NCBI GenBank assembly: GCA_905116865.2 | Contig: CAJHNH020000699.1 | Coordinates: 165,509-229,508 of the forward strand | Length of the DNA stretch: 64,000 nt | Source: Candidula unifasciata | Lineage: Eukaryota > Mollusca > Gastropoda > Stylommatophora > Geomitridae | Direction of reading: 5' to 3' | Shown: piece after piece, positions 1-11,020 of the stretch | Numbering within the stretch: the first letter of the stretch is position 1 | Layout of the letters: every line of letters starts with the position of its first letter | The notes under the pieces: model-generated | The model's database searches: none | Told to the model about the DNA's origin: nothing | What the model saw: the letters and a program-made list of their open reading frames with translations, nothing else | Translations under genes and position numbers: made by a program

Positions 1-3000
1 ATTCTTTGAAGAATTCTGCTTAGCTAGAAAAGTTCAGAAAAGTAACAAATTTGGAGTCCATCCTTCAATTTATTATTTTGTGTGGATGGATTTTGCAAAA
101 ACAAAAATTAACAAATCTATTTACTCCAGCTATTCGAGGAGCACAAGACACATACAGAAAACCATGACACTGAACAAGTGGTAATAGTCTGATGATAGGA
201 GGTGAAGAACAAGTGAAAGATAAAGAAGAGGAAGCAGCAACAGAAGAAAAGAAGAAGAAGAAGAAGAAAAAGAGGAAGGGGGACGAAGAGGAGAAGGAGA
301 AATGTCAAAAAACGCAATAAGAAATAGGTAAAATTTCTCCAATGCATGGAAATTATCTTGTGACTCCAGCACAGTCTAGGAATTTAAAAAAAAAGATACC
401 AACTGTGTAAGCAATCAGGTTGACCTAAATTATTAGGGGTTAATGGGTACATAGTTCAATGATTTTTCATATTTCGATCCTTGCAAGGATTATCTGTAGT
501 GTGCTTCATTAACTAAATTACAATTTTAAATTAGAAAGCTACCAAGCATTAACAGCAGTAATGTATCTGCACAGGTTATGACACAGGATCAAATGTGGTA
601 GACCATATTAAAGCCATGTATATTTAATTATAGAATAAGCATATTAAGAATGAGATATGCATGCATTTATGTTACCACTTTTTATATGTAAAGGAAACAA
701 ATAAAGGCAATTATTTATGTTTTAATGTATCAATTAGCAATGCTATAAAATGCCACAAATTAAAACTGTTACCATACTGTACAAGGATATCCTAACCAAG
801 AAACAAACAAGAACTAGAAGATAATCACTGACTACAGTAACAGAATCAGGAATAAAGAGACCACACCAAGAACAATCAAGGTTGCTTCAGTTTACTGAGG
901 CTGTAGCTATTCATCACCAGTGTTCACCAATGTGTAAGCAAAAAGATACAGTAGTAAATCTGTGATTCCCTTGGTAACATAACCAGTTCCATATGAGAGT
1001 CTGAGTCTGATTTGTATTTCAGTCAAAATATTATTAGGTTTTTTCATTTTTCATCTTATAGTAAGCCACCGGCCATTATACAGCAAGAGATGTCTGGAAT
1101 GAGATTATGTGATTTTTTTTGTTTTGTCTTCTCTCCTCTTCTTCTGCATTTATCCTTAACAGGGTTTACAGCTAGGATGCAGTATGTAAGCCTTTCAACC
1201 CAACATATCTTATTTCAGCAAACCACATTTATGACACCCTTGGGCAGTGGGTCCGTTCTTGTTACCTTTCAATACAGAGTCCAGACAGTACACTTTTTTT
1301 TTTTTCAAAATAAAGAGTAGTGGAAACATTGTGTTCAGAATCTTGATATAATGAAGAAAAAAACACTACCTAAAACAACATGATTATATCTGGTTACTGT
1401 AAAAAGTCTGTAGAACATACCTGGATAAATCAAGCACTCTAATTCCCTTCAGTGGTGCTTCAGAAGCTGCTATATCATGAACTGGCCTCACCTAGCACAA
1501 ACAGGCAACATCTCAAAACATTATGAATATGATAAACCCTTAATGCATGAGTTCTAAGACCACAGGCTCACAAGCTCAGTGGAAAGTCAATTTCAGGTTG
1601 TGGCAGGTATCAGTCATTTCTTCTTCTTCTTCATCATTTGCCTGAGTAACGTAAATGCTTTGTGCTTGTTTACAGCATAGTTGCCATATTTGCTTCTTTC
1701 CGCCAACACTTTTCTGGCATTTTGTTATCTGGGTTAGTCTATCCGGTTAGTTTCCTGGGACATTTTACAGCCTCACTTGTGTGGTTGGCTTGTCACCCCA
1801 TGATCCACAGGTGTTGAAACCAAAGGACCTGGCCAGGACTGCTGCATGCAGACCTATTGGCCCTCAGGAAAAAGCAGGAAGGGGCAGAATATGGGCATTC
1901 CCTGCCATCCACGTCCTGCAGATGACTGTTTAACCTTAAACATATATACTGAGTTTTCCCCCCGTCACTGACTGCATTCTTTAGGGATCCACAAAAGCAG
2001 TCTGCAGATTTGAGACTTTGATTACTGTAACACAATGGGCATCTCACTTGCAAGTTCTTTTTGCCAGTGATGCCTTTCACAGTTGGCCAACAACTACGAG
2101 ATCTCCTGCCAGCTTGATTTAGGCCAATATAAGCTATTATCCATGGTGCATGATGGGAACATGTGGCAGGAGTCTTGCATGGCATGACTATTTGTAAAAC
2201 TAGCACAGAGCATGCTGACGCCTAAGGAGAAGTAGGGAGTATTTCCTTATACATAGCACTACAGCCTTAACTGTCTCTTATGAATGTGACCAACATCACT
2301 GCATCAAATATTGGTAAATTGAAGCTCACTGCTTTAGATCCACTTATAACTAAAAAATGCATGGTATCAACTCATAGATGACTTGTAGAAAAGATGCACT
2401 GAAATAAAATTCCCATATTTTACTAATCTAGACTTGTAGTGTTAACTCATGAAGTTACACTAAGTGGAGTTTGGTAAATTTTAGGAAATTCTTTAGTTAC
2501 CTGAAATTTAGAATGGTGTATTAAAAATAAATATTAATTACTTGTATTGTAAATTATGAAGACAGTAAACCTTATTAAACATTTTAAGGTAATACATTTC
2601 GTCAATTACGATTAAGGTTTTCAACATGTAAAAGATAAGTTTTTAACAGATAAATATAAATTACTATTCATCAGAAACTATTAATGAGGATCTAAATGTC
2701 CCCAAAGAGACATCAAGATAATGTCAGTTTCACAAGAAGTCATGTTCAATTTAGAGAAGAAATTACACAAATCTGTCTATATTTAATTTAGATGTAGTGA
2801 TAGCACCATTAATGAGTGAAATTCCATGCCAGGCAGAGAATACTATGCCATGTAGAGATATATTATATGGAAATAATGTTATCAAAATGTATAAATAAAA
2901 TGTATCAATTTGAAGCATGTTTTCTGTGGGTGTTGAGGGAGATACAAGGTCCTGCTTCTTGTTTTTTTGGCGACCTAAGCCACAGACATATCGGAATGTT

Positions 3001-3471
3001 GTGGAGTTTCTCTGACATTATTTTTCCAGTTTGTTCTTGGTCTACCTCATGATCTACATCCTTCTCCTCTTTTAGCATATGCCTTGTAAGACAAGGTATT
3101 TTCTCCAAGTGGGCAAATCATTTGACTTACTGTCTTTGTATGTAATTTAGAATCATTTATGTGCCGAGTTGTTTTCCTATGACATTCCTGATGGTATATT
3201 TTCTGGTCCCTCTTGTAGCACTTCTTAAACATTTCATTTCCATGGTTTCTAATTTTCTTTTCTGTTTTTTTGTGAGTAACTACGTATGGCACTGTTAGAA
3301 TAGAGTGGAAATGAATATGCTTTGTATGCAATTATTTTGGGCGCTGATTGGCATTATCTTATGCTGTTTAAAAAAAAGGGGGCGGGGGAGCTGTCCCAAT
3401 ACTTGGTTTGCTTTACTACATTGAATGTTAATTTCTTCACCCAGCTTGTTATCTTCAGCAAGCATTGTTTT
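1..3471. other. AT-rich region, no gene recognised
   Basis: Low-GC sequence with only short chance reading frames and small A-rich or CTT-rich patches, for example around 240-300 and 1618-1634. I see no domain, splice-bounded exon or repeat copy shared with the rest of the window. One longer open stretch on the minus strand is listed separately. Confidence 0.6.
1793..2206 (-). other. Unrecognised Cys-rich open frame
   Basis: A 137-codon open frame starting with ATG. It is unusually rich in cysteine and contains a CPLC motif followed by several spaced cysteines, so a chance match to a zinc-binding pattern is possible. I recognise no family. No convincing splice sites, promoter or poly(A) signal flank it, and the surroundings look like non-coding AT-rich DNA. 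It may be a chance frame or part of an uncatalogued repeat. Coding status is unproven. Confidence 0.12.
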
Positions 3472-3609
3472 CAAATATTGGCTCTCCTCCGAACGGCATC
3501 ATAATATTATGGTGGCCATAAAATACCCAAAAATATCTGAACAGGGCTCAGGCATATCTAAAATACGGACTTTCTGCCAAGGAACAAATCGCTGCAAAAC
3601 TAGGATTAC

Positions 3610-3740
3610 TTGACAATATCAACATTGCATACGGTAGTAGCAGACAATAAATACCGACCGTTGACAATTTCGAGCGTTTCTGCAGATGATAAAAGCGACC
3701 GTTGACAATTTCGAGACATTACAGACGATAAAAGCGATAT
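3610..3740. repeat. Short tandem repeat inside the 3.5 kb transposon
   Basis: The phrase GTTGACAATTTCGAG occurs at 3660 and again at 3701, a 41-bp period. Each copy is followed by a variant of CAGAYGATAAAAGCGA. A third, more diverged copy lies just upstream near 3610. Subterminal repeats of this kind often bind transposase, but here that is inference. Confidence 0.7.
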
Positions 3741-3893
3741 TGCGGATAGACCATGCCCTCAAACGCAGATTAGCAGTACTGTTCGTCCGATTGAGGATTT
3801 AGCAGCGGTAGATGTCAGACCTGCCGACCTGTATCCTCACACTTTTTGGCATGTGCAAAACGCGATCAAACTTACCGCCGAGCAGTATCCCCC

Positions 3894-4007
3894 GGATGGG
3901 GGCTAAACTAGATGCCTGGGACTCACGAGAAAATTAGTTGGAGGAAGTTGCAGGAGATGCGGTAGCTGCTGCTCGTGAGTCCCAGCCATCTAGTTTAGCC
4001 CCCATCC
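3894..4007. repeat. 36-bp inverted repeat (hairpin) inside transposon
   Basis: The arm at 3894-3929 is the reverse complement of 3972-4007 with one mismatch, separated by a 42-base loop. The outer part contains GGGGGCTAAACTAGATG. The arms are far better conserved than the element's own terminal repeats, which suggests a separate, younger nested element or selected structure. Confidence 0.85.
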
Positions 4008-4216
4008 GCGCCGCGCGAAGCGGCGGATACAGTCGGTGGTGAGCACAGTCACAGAAACAGGTCCGCAAGTAACATATCGCTGAGACCCTGTTAAAAAATT
4101 TGTTTTGTTATATGGAGCCGGCATATTTTTTATAAACTAAGCCCTGTTGGGATATTTTTGAATATTTTATGGCTGCCATAATATTATGACGCCGTTCGGG
4201 GGAGAGCCCAAATATT

Positions 4217-4889
4217 TAAACTCAGATGCGGGTTTCATACCTTTGCACTCGACTTATATTTAAGTTCTGCTTTTTTCTTCCTATGACATTACTTCTGTTT
4301 GTTCAGTATTGACACAGTGTTTTTTTTTTTTAATTGTTTCCCTCATACATGTGAGATTTTGCTGTAATTTCATGTCTGTATCAGCTGTCGCCTGGTCATA
4401 AGAAAAGAATTGTTGGTTGATGTTGTTACTAATAATATTATTTTCGTTTCTTGGACTTTTGGCTATATTGGCTTCTTATAACTATAATTAATTACTATAA
4501 TGTAGGTATAGTAGGACTGGTAAAAGTCACATCTTTGTCTTACTCCAGCTGTTACTGTGAATGGTTCAGATCTTATCTGATCTATTCTGACTACACTTAT
4601 ACTATACCATATAAACTTTCCGCTTTAGTTACAACAGAAAGCAGTACATACAATCGTTCTGAAATAAAATAAACGTAATATTAATATGATGTGATAGATA
4701 ATGTCAATAATCAATAATCAAATGATAGTTATCTTTCGCATATTTTTACCTGGATGGCAGACGTTGATCTTCTACTGATCCTGCCTACTCCTAACAATAT
4801 TTTCCTCCATTTCTGTGGAATGGACATTCGAATACAGTTCATGGCGTTTACAGAAGCCATTGAACTGCAGTTATAAGTACAACTTGATC
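4217..4889. other. Spacer with no recognised feature
   Basis: AT-rich sequence between the DNA transposon and the first LINE remnant. I see no gene, repeat copy or regulatory site here. Confidence 0.5.
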
Positions 4890-6035
4890 ATGCTTCTTCT
4901 ATTCTAACCGTACCAAACCTCCAGGGTTCGGCAACATTGACAGCAGACGCTGAACTTTGGATCTTTCCATTCGTTACCGCATCGTTTCGTTTGTACAATA
5001 AATCATAATAATGCAAAATGAAGCTGTGAGCATTATTTTGGGATGTGCGAATGACACCTCCTTGAGGTATTTGATTGACTTTCTGACCCTGAATCAAATA
5101 AGTATGATTTGGAGGGATCGTGCATACATTAATATATGTGCAGAAAAAAAATACTTATTGTATCAAGCGCTCTACACTGAAAAAAGCGACAGGCTGAAGA
5201 TGGGTACGTCAGGCAGAAAATGTCATCACGCAAGTATGTAGCTAAACCAATATCCTGGCGGAGTGGATGCCTGTGCTTCCTGTGTTTAAATTAACTGCAA
5301 CTTTTCTTGTATTGTCACACTCGACAGAAGCTGTTGTAGTCAGTGCAGAGGTCAAGGCTCTCATCAGCGAAAACCCAGACGAAGCAGATGAACTCATCTA
5401 CGCAGGTGGATCTGTTATACGACAACAAAGAAGAGCATGTGTACGCTTAACGGGTAGAGCAATCAAAAGAGCCAGCGGTGCCTTCTCCATGAAAACAAGC
5501 AGCATGACGATGGAGGTGACAACGGTAACGCATGCATTCGTATTGCTAAGAAAACAAGACAATACCCATGCGTGTCTACTTAACGATTCCAAGAGCATGA
5601 TCCGAAAGATCCAGGCAGGTTCTGTGCGAAGACAGTGGATTGAGCCATTACAGAAGTCCACTGTGCATAACGTTGTCTTTATCTTCGTTTTGTGGCACAC
5701 GGGCGTTGATGGAAACGAAAGGGATGATATGTTGGATCCGCTATTACTGCTGAAGGTCAACCAATGGATCAAGCTGATTTTATTAATGACTTCAGAGAAG
5801 TGGGAAAGATGAAGAACTTTAGAGACAGCGATTCCACATCGCTCACCAGAATGAAAGACTCGGGAGTTCAGATCGGCACAACCAAAAGCGAGAGACACCG
5901 GGGCATACAAAAAGACTAATCAATTAACAAAGAACTGGCACTACTGGTCACAGAACGTTGGGGTTCATACTGAGGGAAGGATCTGAGCACCTATGGACAT
6001 GTCCGGAGTGCAATTATTATATCCTAACTAAGTAA
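4890..6035 (+). pseudogene. I-like LINE pol remnant with RNase H domain
   Basis: A broken 3' part of a non-LTR retrotransposon polyprotein (reverse transcriptase linker, RNase H, C-terminal Cys motif). Near 5020-5080 the frame shows the linker signature IILGCANDTSLRYL. RNase H follows at about 5390-5770: a YAGGSV block in place of the usual TDGS, then SMTMEV, a conserved NDSKSM block (usually SDS) and HTGVDGNERDD. The C-terminal EHLWTCPEC motif is at about 5985-6015 in another frame, so there are frameshifts. The first catalytic aspartate region is altered, so the enzyme is dead. The neighbouring DNA is other repeats, with no host gene. The clade call (I/Nimb-like) rests on domain order, not a phylogeny. 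Confidence 0.75.
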
Positions 6036-6065
6036 CTAATTAACTAACTAGTAAATCATAATACA

Positions 6066-6082
6066 TCTCTCTCTCTCTCTCC

Positions 6083-6150
<68 letters not shown>
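6066..6150. repeat. (CT)n microsatellite
   Basis: A tract of CT dinucleotides with few interruptions, lying between two LINE C-terminal fragments. Open frames of Ser-Leu or Arg-Glu across it are artefacts. Confidence 0.97.
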
Positions 6151-6152
<2 letters not shown>

Positions 6153-6179
6153 GCCATCCCCCCTCCCCTTTCCCAAGCT

Positions 6180-6290
6180 GCTACTGCTGAGACAATTGGA
6201 ACTGGGACTCTGCGCTGGCTGTTAAACGTGGGACGGATCACTTATGGGAATGTTTCGATTGCTCTGAATGTCGGTTAACTCAGCTTGCTA
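6180..6290 (+). pseudogene. Second LINE pol C-terminal fragment
   Basis: Reads GTGTLRWLLNVG and, after a one-base slip, DHLWECFDCSECR. This is the C-terminal motif of the same I-like pol family seen just upstream. As the upstream copy already reaches its own CPEC motif, this is a second, separately inserted or tandem 3' fragment. Too short and frameshifted to be functional. Confidence 0.6.
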
Positions 6291-6544
6291 CTTGTTATCT
6301 GTGGTCCATATAGACATCCCAGCCCATCGGTCCGATCCATTCGTGCTCCCTCCTCCGATGCAGAAGCCATCTCAGTGTCTAGGTACCCACTAGGTATTGG
6401 CTGACAAATCTTCTTTCTTTACCCCGCAACCGACTTCTACATGCTTGTCCTTGTTTATTAAACATTCCCAACAAACGGCTCATTGTCTTTGACCTTGTTT
6501 GTCTCAAAGTCTCTAGAACGTAGGACATTTAGTAGTAGACTTTT

Positions 6545-6720
6545 CCCCACTAGGACATCACAAAAGCGATAAACACCTGATGACACAACGTGCCACCATG
6601 TGGATGAGGATCACCCATGGAGAGGTCCCGGAAACCTCGTTCAGCTACTAGGTCATATTTATGGCCAGGCTATATTGCGGCCCCTGGCAAGAACCAGGGT
6701 GGGGCTTCAAAATAATGAAA
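6545..6720. repeat. Interspersed repeat family F copy
   Basis: Shares GATAAACACCTGATGACAC-like and CCAGGGTGGGGCTTC blocks, in the same order, with 24420-24600. The reverse complement is found at 18235-18420 and 59190-59350. It has no coding potential, and is probably a SINE or LINE 3' tail. Confidence 0.7.
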
Positions 6721-6893
6721 TATTGCATCTCAAGAGGATGACTGGAATTATGGAGAAGTAGGACATTCAGTATGTCTGCTCTGTAAATACACCTTTTTAT
6801 GTAAACCACTACAGACACGTTGTGGACATGGTGACATTTTACAGACAGACTAGGAAAAGCTTGAAGCCATTCTGAACCGCTTCTTTACATCAG

Positions 6894-8232
6894 TATAAAT
6901 AAACAGAGGGGGGAACCATTTGAAGCCGTTAAATATTATGAATTAATCAAGTAACAGAAAGTATTGTGAACGGCACTCATAGAAAGAAGTAGAAAGATAG
7001 AAGAACACACTAGACAACATAAAAATCGAAAGCTATAGTTACCGTGCCGGGAATTGAACCTGTCGCCTCCAGACGGCGTCTGCGCCTCGCCATGAATACA
7101 AGTGCACTAAGATACATGGTCAACTCGGCACCCCAAAAAAGGTGTCTCATTGGCCATGTCTATCGTACAGCTTGAAATCCACGACTATGGAATACGGACA
7201 GAATTCATTTCAACCCATTGAAATGGCACCATAGGTTACAGAAATTTATATTAACGAGGCAAATGTCAAATAACAATCACAGCAACAATTTACGTACACA
7301 GTAGACCTTATTGCCCTGTCTAGAATACACAAACATTTAAGAAAGGTATTTGATTGGTAGGTTCCGGTGTGTATACGTCATTCCTATAAATAAACAGAGG
7401 GGGGAACCATTTGAAGCCGTTAAATATTATGAATTAATCAAGTAACAGAAAGTATTGTGAACGGCACTCATAGAAAGAAGTAGAAAGATAGAAGAACACA
7501 CTAGACAACATAGCTGTACGATAGACATGGCCAATGAGACACCTTTTTTGGGGTGCCGAGTTGACCATGTACCTTAGTGCACTTGTATTCATGGCGAGGC
7601 GCAGACGCCGTCTGGAGGTGACAGGTTCAATTCCCGGCACGGTAACTATAGCTTTCGATTTTTATGTTGTCTAGTGTGTTCTTCTATCTTTCTACTTCTT
7701 TCTATGAGTGCCGTTCACAATACTTTCTGTTACTTGATTAATTCATAATATTTAACGGCTTCAAATGGTTCCCCCCTCTGTTTATTTATAGGAATGACGT
7801 ATACACACCGGAACCTACCAATCAAATACCTTTCTTAAATGTTTGTGTATTCTAGACAGGGCAATAAGGTCTACTGTGTACGTAAATTGTTGCTGTGATT
7901 GTTATTTGACATTTGCCTCGTTAATATAAATTTCTGTAACCTATGGTGCCATTTCAATGGGTTGAAATGAATTCTGTCCGTATTCCATAGTCGTGGATTT
8001 CAAGCTGTACGATAGACATGGCCAATGAGACACCTTTTTTGGGGTGCCGAGTTGACCATGTATCTTAGTGCACTTGTATTCATGGCGAGGCGCAGACGCC
8101 GTCTGGAGGTGACAGGTTCAATTCCCGGCACGGTAACTATAGCTTTCGATTTTTATGTTGTCTAGTGTGTTCTTCTATCTTTCTACTTCTTTCTATGAGT
8201 GCCGTTCACAATACTTTCTGTTACTTGATTAA
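6894..8232. mobile_element. Palindromic tRNA-headed retroelement, inverted dimer
   Basis: A 1339-bp insertion flanked by the 13-bp duplication TTCTTTACATCAG (6881-6893 and 8233-8245). Positions 6943-7511 are the reverse complement of 7664-8232, 569 bp per arm with one mismatch seen by eye and no indel, around a 152-bp spacer. Reading the plus strand of the right half, a unit U (7512-7791) is followed by a unique part V (7792-8002) and a 3'-shortened second U (8003-8232). The left half is the same array inverted and cut within U. U contains a polymerase III box B match, GGTTCAATTCC, and a weaker box A (TATCTTAGTGC), so a tRNA-derived head is likely. The inverted U-V-U layout resembles Penelope-like elements or LINE twin-priming products. 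I found no reverse transcriptase and no hammerhead ribozyme core. Confidence 0.85.
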
Positions 8233-8585
8233 TTCTTTACATCAGACAGGTCATAAAGACAATGACAAAAGACGGGAGATGAGAAAGATAGCACGTGGGA
8301 GACATTCGTGTAAACCTGACTACATTTGCAGTCTCATTACATAGACGATACCACAGGCGCCCTGAACCGTTCAGATAGTACCGCGCTAGGGCCAGATGGG
8401 ATGATATATGGTAAAATAATATTGACTCAGCTCAACTTGCAGAATTAATGTAAAGGTAAAATACCGCTTTACATCGGTAGCGCATTCTGCATATGGTAAT
8501 AAACTCCAGTTTTACAGACAAATTAGCACTTGATGAGCGATGCAGCCGCCTCTGCTTTCCTTGACTCTTCCTGTGACTCTTTAAC

Positions 8586-8618
<33 letters not shown>

Positions 8619-8964
8619 CGCATAGTTATGCGATGACGAGTTTTTATTAGTTTATAAACAAAATATAGTAGCTGGGTATGTAAAAAGCAGACTCCAATGT
8701 TGTTTACTGTGTCCTGTTAACGTGTGAGTGTGAATTGCGTGGGTTTCTGTAATCGTTACAACGCAGTGGTCAATTGTGTTTAAGACCATATTTGTGAGCA
8801 TAGCTCATGGTGCGCACACAAGAAAGAAAGCAACACGATTTGGATTAATTACTATTCACTAACTACGCAGTTGGAAGCATATGAAAGGACAACGTTACAC
8901 CAAAACATTCAGTTCATTTTCAAATAGTCACGAATGGCACCTTTATCGATAAAGTTGAGGAATA

Positions 8965-9321
8965 TTGCTAATTGCCGATTGCAGGCAGGAAAAAGTCAAA
9001 GTTGGGTGCATGGATCTAAATGTGCATCAGAGTACTATCCGTCGATTGTTTCACCAGTTTCAAGTCCCTGGTTCAGTTAAAGACCAAAGTGGACGACCCA
9101 GAATGACAACAGCAGCGGAGAATTGCTTTATTTGGCTTCGTCACCTCAGAGACAGGTTTATAACATCTTCCTCAACTGCGCAGGCATTGCCTCATGGACG
9201 TCATGTGTCTGATCAAACCGTTCTGAACAGACTGTATGACTTTGGACTGTGGGCACGACGATCACACCAAGGACCAGTCCTTACGCGCCGCCACCGCCAA
9301 AATCGTTTATCGCTTGTGTGA
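8965..9321 (+). pseudogene. Tc1-like transposase N-terminal fragment
   Basis: An open frame of about 118 codons resembles the DNA-binding half of a Tc1/mariner transposase. It has a first helix-turn-helix ending in STIRRLFHQFQ, the inter-domain GSVKDQSGRPRMTT stretch (the GRPR AT-hook-like motif is typical), and a second helix-turn-helix with VSDQTVLNRLYDFGL. It stops shortly after the ARRSHQGPVLT segment. Full-length Tc1 transposases run to about 340 residues, so the whole DDE catalytic domain is missing. The frame opens at a TTG and upstream sequence is not clearly homologous, so the true start is unknown. Terminal inverted repeats were not identified. It is a dead fragment that could still encode a DNA-binding peptide if transcribed. 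Confidence 0.75.
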
Positions 9322-9930
9322 TGTCGTTGTAGGGTACAACAAGCAAGCAAGCATTCAGGTATATCACATTCACATTTAATTTCAATAGGCTGCAAAAGTT
9401 CAGCATTATGACCATACTAAAATAATATTCATAAAATTAGAAACATTTCTAGGAAACTTTGATATTTTAAAATATTACAAGAAAATTGCATTTGTGAAGG
9501 GGAAAATATGAATTTGTTTAGACTCCTGCAAATTGTGAGACCCTAAGCTTAAACTGAAATCCAGCACTTACTACTATCCATCATCATCATCATCATCATC
9601 ACCATCAACAACATATTGTTCTATTGTATGCCACATAGGGCTCCTGTGCACGTGTTTCAATATTTAGGATGGAATCATTTTCAGCATCTTTGGACTCTCT
9701 CACCAATGTTCGTCTTAAGAGTTTCTTGTGGACGTGCCCAGTGCGTGCAATATTGTCTACCCATTTGGGTCATTCTCTTGTGTCTCGACCCGTCATGATA
9801 TCAATAAACAAAAACTGTGACGTTGCCGGATACTGAGCATTAGTGAGGACAACCATTTCAGCACTCCGGACAGGTCCATAGGTGCTCCCATCTCCTTCCA
9901 GTGCTTGTATTCAATATTTTGATGCTATAA
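9322..9930. other. Spacer with a short (ATC)n tract
   Basis: Unrecognised sequence after the transposase fragment. A short run of ATC triplets lies at about 9579-9605. No gene seen. Confidence 0.5.
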
Positions 9931-9934
9931 ATAA

Positions 9935-10200
9935 TGTTTGCGGCGCTCGTGGCTTAGGCATTGCGAGTCTGACTCGTAATTCCGACGTACCGCGATCGAA
10001 ACCCACTGTTGGTTGCATGGATTTTTATCGTGGTACTGGGCGTCACAGGTCGACCCAGCCTAAAATGGGTACCAGGATGTATGTCCTGGGAAGTAAAGAC
10101 GGCCGGCGTAATGAAATGATGTAAGAACGGAGGAAGACTTTGAAGGGCAGAATTTTAGAAGGGACCGCGTGCCCAATTCTGAACCCTTTAAAAATAAAGT
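9935..10200 (+). mobile_element. SINE, family B variant
   Basis: The head reads CGTGGCTTAGGCATTGCGAG with a box B-like GATCGAAACCC. The body carries GGTCGACCCAGCC, GGGTACCAGGAT and GTCCTGGGAAGTAAAGACGG, shared with about ten other copies here. A closer sister copy lies at 34510-34790. A tRNA-derived SINE; the tail is diverged. Confidence 0.75.
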
Positions 10201-10318
10201 ATGTTCGTTTGTTCGTTCCTAGATAGCTCCACAAGAGTAAAACGACCGATCGCGCCGGTGTTGATTAATTAGACGCGTTGTGCCCTTGGTGAAATGTTTC
10301 ATCTCTAACTAGCCTCTA

Positions 10319-10725
10319 TCCACCATGGATGCTGTTAATACACCATGTATACTGTGAATACACCACGGATACTGTGAATAGACCATGGATACTGTGAATA
10401 CACCATGGATACTGTAAATACACCATGTATGCTGTGAATTCACCATGGATACTGTGAATGGACCATGGATACTGTGAATACACCATGGATACTGTAAATA
10501 CACCATGGATGCTGTGAATACACCATGGATACTGTGAATGGACCATGGATACTGTGAATACACCATGGATAATATGGATACACCATGAATACTGTGAATA
10601 CACAAGCATACCGTGAATAAACCATGGATACTGTGAATACACCATGGATAATATGGATACACCATGAATACTGTGAATACACAAGCATACCGTGAATAAA
10701 CCATGGATACTGTGAATACACATGG
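10319..10725. repeat. 20-bp minisatellite
   Basis: About twenty tandem copies of CACCATGGATACTGTGAATA and close variants. Inside it an 80-bp block containing GGATAATATGGATACACCAT is itself duplicated, giving a higher-order repeat. All three minus-strand frames stay open across the array (up to 160 codons) because no unit makes a stop there. The period is not a multiple of three, so each frame cycles through the same 20-residue pattern. Coding is very unlikely. Confidence 0.95.
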
Positions 10726-10733
10726 ATATCATT

Positions 10734-11020
10734 CCCGCTGTGGGTTCCGGGGCCTCATTGTGGGGAAAACAAGAATATACCCACTTTCTCCACAACAAGC
10801 ATGTCTTAAGAAACGACTAACTGGGTGTATCCTTCGAAGTCAGAAAGCTGCCTGAGAGGCAAGGAACCAACAGTCTGCATACAAATAAATCAGATCTGTA
10901 AAACGGATGTGCACGCAACCCTCAGGTTTTGAAAGAAGTCTAAACTCAGGATGTTGATGAACAACAAGAATTTTCCGTTAGAGTTTACAGCCAGTGAAAG
11001 CAAAGAAGAGGAAGAAGTAG
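10734..11020 (+). mobile_element. Interspersed repeat family C copy
   Basis: Starts with GTGGGTTCCGGGGCCTCATT and continues through CACAACAAGCATGTC, AAGGAACCAACAGTCT and GAGTTTACAGCC. The same order is seen at 13175-13650 and 51300-51425 on the plus strand and at 44640-44960, 17025-17235 and 41690-41790 on the minus strand. SINE-sized; an RNA polymerase III head is not obvious. Confidence 0.75.

Larger units (their letters stand above)
3480..4208. mobile_element. Non-autonomous DNA transposon with 8-bp TSD
   Basis: A 729-bp element bounded by terminal inverted repeats. The left end reads GGCTCTCCTCCGAACGGC. The reverse complement of the right end is the same apart from one base in the first 18. 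Similarity continues about 70 bp inward through an ATAATATTATGG block. Both sides are flanked by the octamer CAAATATT (3472-3479 and 4209-4216), a target-site duplication. An 8-bp duplication fits hAT, P or Merlin-type transposons. The terminal GG rather than CA argues mildly against hAT, so the superfamily stays open. There is no transposase frame, so it would need an enzyme in trans. Inside lie a 41-bp direct repeat and a strong hairpin. Confidence 0.85.

Noticed and set aside
7434..7640. 68-codon frame starting MPGIEPVTSRRR
   Set aside because: Lies inside the palindromic element; this start is a typical translation of a tRNA-like SINE head.
6894..8232. Hammerhead ribozyme as in Penelope-like elements or retrozymes
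   Set aside because: No CTGANGA...GAAA core was found on either strand of U or V by reading.
10319..10725. CRISPR-like array
   Set aside because: The units are contiguous without unique spacers, and the context is eukaryotic.
10309..10798. Three overlapping minus-strand frames with an IHSIHGVFTVSM repeat
   Set aside because: The 20-bp minisatellite lacks stops in all three frames; the overlapping identical pattern shows it is not a protein repeat.
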